Source of the DNA: Thiocapsa imhoffii
GTDB taxonomy: Bacteria; Pseudomonadota; Gammaproteobacteria; Chromatiales; Chromatiaceae
Direction of reading: 5' to 3'
Length of the DNA stretch: 64,000 nt
Assembly (NCBI RefSeq): GCF_016583985.1
Contig: NZ_NRSD01000001.1
Coordinates: 1 to 64,000, forward strand
In this document: positions 1 to 7,800 of the stretch, one piece after another
How positions within the stretch are numbered: the first letter of the stretch is position 1
How the letters are laid out: each line of letters begins with the position of its first letter
Program-made: the position numbers and the translations under genes
Notes under the pieces: generated by a model
Told to the model about the DNA's origin: nothing
What the model saw: only the letters and a program-made list of their open reading frames with translations
Databases searched by the model: none

Positions 1-25
1 CCCTGAACCCTGAACCCTGAACCCC
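1..25 (+). repeat. heptad repeat array before brxC
   Basis: Three perfect tandem copies of CCCTGAA followed by CCCC run directly into the brxC ATG. The array is cut by the window edge, so its full length is unknown. It occupies the place where a Shine-Dalgarno sequence would be, and no purine-rich ribosome site is visible. The same unit, in one orientation or the other, recurs after brxC, before and inside pglX, after pglZ and before brxL. Confidence 0.9.
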
Positions 26-3000
26 ATGCCCCCAATCAAAACCCTCTTCGCCAACGACATCGACCGCCGCATCGAAGAGGTCATCAAGGTCGACCAGGCC
101 GACGAGACGATCATCCGCGACGAGCTGGCTGAATACGTCGTCACCGACTCGATCCGTGCGCATTTTCTCAAGATCTTCGAACACTACCTGGCCACCTGGC
201 AAAAGCCCAACGAAGGCATCGCCATCTGGACCTCGGGCTTCTTCGGCTCGGGGAAGTCCGGCTTTGCCAAGTACATCGGTCTCGCTCTCGCCAACCGTTT
301 TATCCTCGGGCAAGGCGCGGGGGAGCTGCTCGCCGAGCGCTGCAAGGACACCAAGTCCCGGGTCCTGCTGACCAGCATCGCAGAGCAGATTCCCACCGAG
401 GCGGTGATCTTCGATGTCTCCACCGACCGGGGCATCCGCACCGGCAATCAGAGCATCACCGAGATCATATACCGGCTCTTTCTGCAGAGCCTGGGCTATG
501 CGCGGGATCTCGATCTCTCGGAGCTGGAGATCACCTTGGAGGAACAAGGCCGCCTCGACGCCTTCAAGGCCAAATACCGCGAGGTCTTCGACAAGGACTG
601 GGACATCGAGAAAGGCAAGATCGCCATTGCCGTCCAGCAGGCAAGCCGCGTCATGCACGCCATGGAGCCGGACACCTATGCCACGGCCGATAGCTGGCGC
701 GAATCGGCCATGAAACGCGCCGACATCACGCCCGGGGATCTGGCGACCCGGTGCATGGAGTTGATGTCGCGCCGGCGGCCCGGCAAGACACTCCTGTTCG
801 TGATCGACGAGGTCGGCCAGTTCGTTGCCCGCGACGTTCAGAAGATGCTTGATCTCCAGGCAGTCGTGCAGAGCTTCGGGCGGGTCGGACGCGGCAAGCT
901 GTGGATCCTGGTCACCTCCCAGGAAAAGCTGACGGAGCTCGTCGGCGGTCTGGACGATCGTCGCGTCGAACTCGCCCGCCTCATGGACCGCTTCCCGTCC
1001 GAGCTTCAGGTTCACCTGGAGCCCTCGGATATTTCGGAGGTCACCAGTCAGCGCGTGCTTGCGAAGAACGCCGAGGCCGAAAAGACGCTGCGCGAGCGCT
1101 TCACCGAACACCGCGGCCGGTTGACCGACAACACCCGACTCACCGCCGACATCAAGCTGCCGGAGCTGACGGCCGACGCCTTCATCGAGCTTTATCCGCT
1201 GCTCCCCTATCAGATCGATCTCATCATCCAGATCGTCTCCGGCCTGCGTACCCAGGGCGGGGCGAGCAAGCACGTCGGCGGTGCCAACCGCACCATCATC
1301 AAGCTCGCCCAGCAATTACTCATCCATCCGGACGTGGACCTGGCCAACCAGCCGCTCGGCACCCTGGCGCGGGTGGACCAGATCTACGACCTCGTTTCCG
1401 GCAACATCGGCAGCGAGATACGCGCGAAGATCGCGGACATCGGAACCAAGATCGCGCACCCGCTTGCCCAGCCGGTCGCCAAGGTGATCTGCCTGTTGCA
1501 GTACGTGCGCAGCGTCCACCGGACGGCCGAAAACATCGCCGCCGCGCTGCATCCGGCGATCGATGCCGATTCACGCCTGGCCGAGGTCCGCCAGGCCCTC
1601 GATGCCTTGGAAAAGGGTCTCATGGTCCGCCGCGGCGACGACGGCTACCGGATCCCCAGCCCGGCCGAGGATGACTGGGAACGCCAGCGCTCGGGTCTCG
1701 TCCCCAAACCCGGCGATACCGCCCGCCTGCATGCGGAGGCCGTCACCGCACTCTGGCAGCCGCAACCCTCCCACAACCTGCTCGACGTCAAACCCTTCAA
1801 GGCCGGCTTGTACCTTGGCGAGCGGTTGGCGGTGGAGGGGGACATCCCGTTCCATCTGGCCCTGGCCGAGACCGGGACTGAATTCGATCAACAGGTGGAG
1901 GAGTTCCGCCGTCGCAGCCAGACCGAGACCAAGGCTGTCTTCTGGGTTGCCGCCATCGGCGACGCCATCGACCGCGAGACCGTCGAGCTCCACCGCTCCA
2001 AGGAGATCCTGTCGCGCAAGGAGCGTGGCGCCCAGACCAAGGACGAGTCCGCCCTGGTGGCGGAGGAGAAGATCCGCCAGCGCCGCCATCAGGATGAACT
2101 GAAGCGCCTCGTCAAACAGTCCCTGCTCAACGGCAGCATCTTCTTTCGCGGCAATGACCGCAGCCCGGACGAGGGTGCCGGCGATGTCTCCCGCTGCGCG
2201 GCCAAGGTCCTCTCCCGGGTCCTGCCGGAGGTCTTCGACCGCTTCGAGGAGGCCGCCGCACGGGTCGCCAAGGCCGACCTGGATTCTCTGCTGACCACCG
2301 AAAACCTGCGTGGACTGACGCCTGTCTACTCGGATCTCGGATTGGTTCGGGACCAGGGCGGCAAGCCCGTTTTCAACGTAGAGACCGGGGTACTCGCCGA
2401 GGTGCTGGCCCGCATCGAGAACCGTACCAGTTACGGCGAGACCGCCAGCGGGCGTTGGCTGACCGACGAGTTTGCCAAGGAACCCTTCGGCTGGGAGTTC
2501 GACACCGTGCGGCTCCTCGTCATCGCGCTGCTGCGCGCCGGCAAGATCGAGGCAACCAGTAAGGGGCAGGTCATCGACTCCGCCCTGTCGCTCGAGGCGC
2601 GTACGAATTTCACCAACAACAACCTGTTCCGCCAGGCATCCTTCCGCCCGCGGACCACCGACTGCGCGTTCACGGACTACATCGAGGCCGGCGAAGCCTA
2701 CAAGAGCTGCTTCGGGAAAGAGATCCAGGAGTACGACGAAAACCTGATCGCGCAGGCCATCCGCGAGACCAGCGAGACCCATGAGGAAACCCTGCGGGAC
2801 GTCGTCGCCCAGCTCGACAAACATGGGCTGCCCGGAAGCGAGGTGCTTGCCGCCTCACTGAGCAACATCGTGGGCTTTCGCCGCCAGAGGGATTGCCAGA
2901 CGCTCAAGGCATTCAGCGCCTGCCACCAAGCGCTGAAAGAGGCCATCAAGCGGGGTGCCGAGCTTACCAACGCATTGACGGAGCCCGCACTCCACGACTT

Positions 3001-3565
3001 GGACCGCGCCCGCAAGGCGCTTGACAGCCTCTGGCCCTTCCTGGAGCCCGAGCCCGACCTCGGCGAGGATGACCGGGACCACGCCGAGCGGCTCAAGGAC
3101 CTGCTGGCCCGGGAATCCTTCTTCCGCGAGCTGCCGGCCATCGATCAGCACACCAAGGCGCTGGAAACCGCCTACCAGGCCCGCCTCCAACAGGCGCTCG
3201 ATGCGCGGACCCAGGCTTACGCAGACGCACTCCAACAACTGAACGGCACGCCCGGCTGGGACGATGTCGGCGAGGACCAACGTGATCGCATCGCCGAGCC
3301 GCTGGCAGCCTACGCTGTCGCGAAGGCACCCAACCCGACGATACCCCAGCTCCGAGCGGACCTCGACGCCTGTCCCGTGCGTCGCGACAAGGCCATCGAG
3401 GAGCTCATGCGCCTGATCGACGGCAACCGCGTTGTCAAGGTCTCGGCATCGAGCTACTTCGCCGGCGGTATCGAGAACGAGGAGCAGCTCGATCAGGCGC
3501 TCGACGGCCTGAAAGAGGAGTGTCTGGAGCTGATCGCCGCGGGCAAGAAGGTATTGGTACAGTAG
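26..3565 (+). CDS. brxC: BREX system P-loop protein BrxC
   Basis: BrxC (PglY-like) is the large P-loop ATPase of BREX phage defence, a system that methylates host DNA and blocks phage replication. The 1179-residue length fits the family. A Walker A motif GSGKS lies near residues 74-78 and a Walker B stretch LLFVIDE near 256-262. The identity is supported by the downstream order pglX, pglZ, brxL of a type 1 system; brxA and brxB would be upstream of the window. The start follows a heptad array with only cytosines before the ATG and no Shine-Dalgarno sequence. The TAG stop overlaps the first G of the following heptad array. Confidence 0.93.
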   Translation: MPPIKTLFANDIDRRIEEVIKVDQADETIIRDELAEYVVTDSIRAHFLKIFEHYLATWQKPNEGIAIWTSGFFGSGKSGFAKYIGLALANRFILGQGAGELLAERCKDTKSRVLLTSIAEQIPTEAVIFDVSTDRGIRTGNQSITEIIYRLFLQSLGYARDLDLSELEITLEEQGRLDAFKAKYREVFDKDWDIEKGKIAIAVQQASRVMHAMEPDTYATADSWRESAMKRADITPGDLATRCMELMSRRRPGKTLLFVIDEVGQFVARDVQKMLDLQAVVQSFGRVGRGKLWILVTSQEKLTELVGGLDDRRVELARLMDRFPSELQVHLEPSDISEVTSQRVLAKNAEAEKTLRERFTEHRGRLTDNTRLTADIKLPELTADAFIELYPLLPYQIDLIIQIVSGLRTQGGASKHVGGANRTIIKLAQQLLIHPDVDLANQPLGTLARVDQIYDLVSGNIGSEIRAKIADIGTKIAHPLAQPVAKVICLLQYVRSVHRTAENIAAALHPAIDADSRLAEVRQALDALEKGLMVRRGDDGYRIPSPAEDDWERQRSGLVPKPGDTARLHAEAVTALWQPQPSHNLLDVKPFKAGLYLGERLAVEGDIPFHLALAETGTEFDQQVEEFRRRSQTETKAVFWVAAIGDAIDRETVELHRSKEILSRKERGAQTKDESALVAEEKIRQRRHQDELKRLVKQSLLNGSIFFRGNDRSPDEGAGDVSRCAAKVLSRVLPEVFDRFEEAAARVAKADLDSLLTTENLRGLTPVYSDLGLVRDQGGKPVFNVETGVLAEVLARIENRTSYGETASGRWLTDEFAKEPFGWEFDTVRLLVIALLRAGKIEATSKGQVIDSALSLEARTNFTNNNLFRQASFRPRTTDCAFTDYIEAGEAYKSCFGKEIQEYDENLIAQAIRETSETHEETLRDVVAQLDKHGLPGSEVLAASLSNIVGFRRQRDCQTLKAFSACHQALKEAIKRGAELTNALTEPALHDLDRARKALDSLWPFLEPEPDLGEDDRDHAERLKDLLARESFFRELPAIDQHTKALETAYQARLQQALDARTQAYADALQQLNGTPGWDDVGEDQRDRIAEPLAAYAVAKAPNPTIPQLRADLDACPVRRDKAIEELMRLIDGNRVVKVSASSYFAGGIENEEQLDQALDGLKEECLELIAAGKKVLVQ

Positions 3566-3627
3566 GGTTCAGGGTTCAGGGTTCAGGGTTCAGGGTTCAG
3601 GGTTCAGGGTTCAGGGTGCGGGGTTCG
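3565..3627 (+). repeat. heptad repeat array after brxC
   Basis: Seven perfect copies of GGGTTCA (3565-3613) are followed by the variant units GGGTGCG and GGGTTCG. The orientation is opposite to the array before brxC, so the gene is bracketed by inverted copies. The ten bases at 3619-3628 (CGGGGTTCGG) are exactly complementary to part of the array just before pglX, so the two could pair across the intervening toxin-antitoxin module. Confidence 0.95.
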
Positions 3628-3709
3628 GCCCTCGTCTTGATGGTGATCACCGGTCGGGGCACACTGGGTCGTTGGGGGCAGATCGGATCTTAGAGCGAGG
3701 TTTTCTGTC

Positions 3710-4084
3710 ATGACACCGAGTGTTGAAGGCGTTTATGAAAACGGTCAGGTGCGTCTGTTGGAGCCGTTGCCGGGGGTGGCGTGGGCGCGGGTCGTGGTGA
3801 CTGTCCTCCCGGATGCCTCGCCCCGAGGGTCACTGCTAGGGCTGTCGCCCATGGTGCCTTTGCCAGCCGCAACGGAGCCAGAGGCGACGGCGACGCCAGT
3901 CGCGCCATTGACCGGCGTTGACGCAGTCGACCATGGCCAGCCGCGCACCGAGCTTGGCCTTGAGCTCCTGGCCATTCGCCGGCGCGCCATCGCACGGGGC
4001 CTGCTGCTCCAAACCGCCGACTCCATCCTGGAGGAGGTGCAGCAAGGGCGTACGGAGGTCGGCGATGATCAAGACCTACGTTGA
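3710..4084 (+). CDS. putative antitoxin of a PIN toxin pair (DUF104/AF2212-like N-terminus)
   Basis: This 124-residue protein starts with a VEGVYENGQVRLLEPLP-like segment resembling the AF2212/DUF104 family of antitoxins. A low-complexity Pro/Ala/Thr linker follows (residues about 45-70). The charged C-terminal helix region (RTELGLELL...SILEEV) closely resembles the C-terminus of the antitoxin at 14256, which suggests that the part that neutralises the toxin is shared. A GCGAGG ribosome site lies about 8 bases before the ATG. The 3' end overlaps the PIN gene by 20 bases, the usual coupling in such pairs. The antitoxin role is inferred from the neighbour and the arrangement. Confidence 0.7.
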   Translation: MTPSVEGVYENGQVRLLEPLPGVAWARVVVTVLPDASPRGSLLGLSPMVPLPAATEPEATATPVAPLTGVDAVDHGQPRTELGLELLAIRRRAIARGLLLQTADSILEEVQQGRTEVGDDQDLR

Positions 4085-4484
4085 CGCCAATGCGCTGATC
4101 GCCGCGTTTCGCGGTGATCATCCGGCTTCCGATCAAGCACTTAGGTTGCTTGGAGAGCCCGGCAGGGCCTTCGTCGCCAGTGCTTATCTGCGGCTTGAAA
4201 CGTTGCGCAAACCCCTGTTCTATAAACGCGAAGATGAGATCGCGTTTATGGACTGCTATTTTTCCGCGGTCAGTTTGTGGGTCCCAACCACGGACACCTT
4301 GGTCGAGCATGCCCTCGTGTTGGCGGCTCAACGGGATCTCGGCGCCATGGATGCGCTGCACGCCGTCGCGGCATTGCAGGCCGGTGCAGAGGTCTTTGTG
4401 ACCCTGGAGCGTCCGACTAAACCCTTATTCCACGTACCGGGACTGAACACGATTTCACTGCATCCCAAGCAAATTGATTTATGA
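4065..4484 (+). CDS. PIN-domain ribonuclease toxin
   Basis: PIN-domain proteins of this type are Mg2+-dependent endoribonucleases (VapC-like). The protein has 139 residues with the acidic active-site pattern: D7 in TYVDANALI, E45 in LRLETL and D96 in LGAMDALHA. The ATG at 4065 was chosen over in-frame upstream starts because a strong GGAGG lies 6 bases upstream and the protein then begins right at the first PIN strand. It overlaps the antitoxin gene by 20 bases. The whole pair sits between brxC and pglX, flanked by inverted heptad repeats. It appears intact, unlike the related pair at 14.3 kb. Confidence 0.8.
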   Translation: MIKTYVDANALIAAFRGDHPASDQALRLLGEPGRAFVASAYLRLETLRKPLFYKREDEIAFMDCYFSAVSLWVPTTDTLVEHALVLAAQRDLGAMDALHAVAALQAGAEVFVTLERPTKPLFHVPGLNTISLHPKQIDL

Positions 4485-4829
4485 CCCTCTTCATTTGCCT
4501 GATTGAGGCCGCGGACGAGTCCACCGTCCCAGCTCCAGCCTCAATTGCTAGACACTGCCCGATGATAGGCTCCTGCGTGGAACGGAATAGAGCGCCGCAA
4601 ATATGAGCGCGCGCGGATACTTTTCACGCGCGCGTGTATTTCCGCGCGGTAATCAATCGCAGCAAAGGCTTAGGAGTTCCAATCGTAGCTTCTCAATAAG
4701 TCGGGGCGAACTCGCGTGATCACTAAAGCAAATCAACAATTTGCGGAACCGCATCGGCTGTTTGCCACGGGTTATTGAGAAGTTACTTCCAATCCGGCCG
4801 CGAGCAACTGAGCCCCGAACCCCGAACCA
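4485..4829. other. gene-free spacer before pglX with a large CG-rich inverted repeat
   Basis: No convincing ORF is present. The notable element is an imperfect inverted repeat: left arm CGCGCGGATAC at 4610-4620, right arm GTATTTCCGCGCG at 4636-4648. The loop region itself contains the palindrome ACGCGCGCGT. It lacks a T-tract, so it is not a classical terminator. The spacer ends in the heptad array before pglX. A promoter for pglX could lie here but none is obvious. Confidence 0.5.
4813..4829 (+). repeat. heptad repeats before pglX
   Basis: Two copies of CCCCGAA (4813-4819 and 4820-4826) followed by CCA abut the pglX ATG. As before brxC and brxL, the repeat takes the place of a Shine-Dalgarno sequence. 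It is the complement of the unit found after brxC. Confidence 0.85.
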
Positions 4830-7800
4830 ATGGACAAAGACACCAGAAACCGCATCCAACGCGCCACCCAAGCCGCTCGCAAACTGCTTGAGGATGACTT
4901 CGAGGCCCAGTTGGCGGGTGTCTTCGACATCCGACTGGACGGGAGCATGTCGGCCGAGCCCGGTAGCCATCTGGATGCGGCGCAGCGGATTGTGCGGGCT
5001 AAGTTGGTGGCAGCGATCGAGCATATTCGGGTTTCAGGGATCGGGGTTCAGGTTTCAGCAGAACAGGGACGCTTTGCCGAGGCCGTAGCTGGTTTTCTGA
5101 GAGAGGCGTCGTTCACGACCTTGAACCGGTTCGTCGCGCTCAAGATGCTGGAGGCCCGAGGTCTGGTTCAGGAATGCATCTCACGGGGCGAGCAGTCGTC
5201 GGGGTTCAAGGAGTTCTGCGGCCTGGCACCTGGGCTGGTGCAGCTTCCGGATCGCGGTTATCGGCTCTATATCGAGGGTCTGTTCGACGAGATTGGCCGC
5301 GAAGTGCGAGTTCTGTTCGACCGGCGCGATCCGGCGAGCCTGCTCTGGCCAAGAAGGCAAGCGTTGACGGATCTGCTGGAGATTTTGAACCATCCGGGAT
5401 TTGGAGGGTTCAGTGCGAAGGGTTCCGGAATCAAGGTTCAGGGTTCAGTAGCCACCTTCCCTGAACCCCGCACCCTGAACCCGGAACCCTCGACGGTATG
5501 GGATCAAGACGAGACCATCGGTTGGGTCTACCAGTACTACAACGACCCAGCCGAGCGCAAACGCATGCGTGACGAATCCTCCGCGCCGCGCAACAGTCGT
5601 GAGTTGGCCGTTCGCAACCAGTTATTCACGCCTCGCTATGTGGTCGAGTTCCTGACCGACAACAGCCTGGGGCGAATCTGGTATGAGATGACCTGCGGCG
5701 AAACCCGTCTGAAGGAGCAGTGCCGCTACCTGGTGCGGCATCCCAACGAGATCTTTCTTCAGTTCGACGAGGCACCGTCGCCGCAGTCAGGCCCAGCGGC
5801 TGAGCTCAGCCAGGAAGAGCTTCTCGAGCGGCCTATTGAGATTCCCTATCGTCCGCTGAAGGACCCCCGCTTGATCCGCATGATCGACCCGGCGTGCGGC
5901 TCGATGCATTTTGGTCTCTATGCCTTTGACCTCTACCAGATCATCTACGAGGAAGCTTGGGATCTCGACCTCCCCTTGCCCTCCAGAAGCGGTGCCGGGG
6001 CTGAGGGCCTTGCGCCGTTACACGCGCTTTACGCGACCAAGGACGATTACCTGCGCGACATCCCGCGGCTGATCATCGAGCACAACATCCACGGCATCGA
6101 CATCGACCCGCGGGCCGCGCAGATCGCCGGCCTGTCGCTCTGGCTGCGCGCTCAGCGGGCCTGGCAGGAGCAGGGATTGCGACGGGAGGACCGCCCGCGC
6201 ATCCGCCGCTCCAACATCGCGTGCGCCGAGCCCATGCCTGGCGAGGGCGCCTACCTGGATGAATTCATTGCGGCCCATCTGTCCACCACGCCCGAACAGA
6301 GGCTCCTCGGCCAACTGGTCCGCCGGGTGTTCGCGGCCATGCGCCTCGCTGGCGAGGCCGGATCCTTGCTCAAGATCGAAGATGAGATCGCCGGGGCCGT
6401 GGCCGAGGCGCGGCAACAATGGCTCACCGGCGCGAAAAAGCCCGAACAATTGGGACTGTTTGGCGACGACCGCCCCGCCCCTGAGCAACTCGCGCTGGGT
6501 CTGGACGTCACCGGGATCACTGACGCGGCTTTTTGGGAAAAGGCTGAAGAACGCATCTACGCCGCGCTCCGGGACTACGCGGAACGCACCGCGCACAGCG
6601 GCGGCTACCAGCGCCGGCTGTTTGCCAACGATGTGGCCCGCGGTTTTGCCTTCATCGACCTGTGCCGACAGCGTTATGACGTGGCGCTCATGAATCCGCC
6701 CTTCGGCGACGCCAGCCTCCCCTCGAAGCCCTACATCGAGGACACCTACGGCGACACCAAGGGCGATGTCTACAAAGCCTTCGTCGAGTGCTTCCAGGCC
6801 CGGTTGGTCCCCGCCGGCTATCTGGGTATCCTCAGCTCACGGACCGGGTTCTTTCTCGGCCAGAGCGAGGACTGGCGCATACGCGTCGTGCTGCGACTTT
6901 ATCGGCCCATCTGCCTCGCCGATCTCGGCAGCGGCGTGCTCGATGCCATGGTCGAGGTCGCAGCCTATGTGCTGCGGAGCCTCTCCGAGACTGAAGCCCG
7001 CGACCTCACGCTCTCGCTGGTGCCCGTGCTCAACAGCGTCGTGCGCGACAAACAGGACCGGTTCAGTCTGCCCAAGTGGCAGGCCGCCCGGGATGGGCTC
7101 AAGCGCCATCAAGCCGTTGCCGAACTTGAGCACCTTGAAACCCATGGGTTCATCAAGCGTAGCCCTGGCGACATCGTGCGCTATACACCCCATTGGCAGG
7201 CAGCAAAGAAGGTCATGGCTGCGTCCGACCCTGTTTTCCCGGCACTCGTGTCTATCAGGGTACTGGTGGATGCGGATAAAGGCTCGGCAATTCTCTGCGC
7301 TGTTAACGCTCGATCGGATGTCCGTCGATTTATCAGCCAGCCAGCTGACTTTGCAGCAATGCCAGCAACGCCATTCTCCTACTGGGTTCCTGCGAATGTG
7401 CGACGCGTATTCAGCATCGCGGAGAAATTTGAGACTGAGGAGCGAACCGCAAGGCGAGGCCCATGCACGAGCAACGATTTTCGTTTGCTACGTCTTTGGT
7501 GGGAGGTAAATGTACCTGACATCTCTCGTCAGCGACTGTGGGTGCCCTTCGCGAAGGGGGGGGCGGCAGCGCGCTTCTACGCGGACCAATCACTGCTTGT
7601 CGCGTGGGAAGAGCGTCGATTTACCTTCCAAGGATTTTTTGGAAGGCCCGGACGCTGGATAGAGCGGCTTGAGTCCTCCGATTGCTTCTTCCGCCCAGGG
7701 ATAACTTGGCCGCTGCGTGCAGCATCGCTATCGCCCCAAGTTCTTCCTCCTGGGTGCGTATTTAGCGCTCGAGGATACGCAGCATTCGCTCCTGATGATC

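Noticed and set aside
1571..2824. 417-residue open frame on the - strand inside brxC
   Set aside because: High GC content opens long antisense frames. The brxC frame has clear ATPase motifs, and this one has no recognisable motif or ribosome site.
3565..3627. CRISPR array
   Set aside because: The units are 7 bases with no spacers, so this is a simple tandem repeat.
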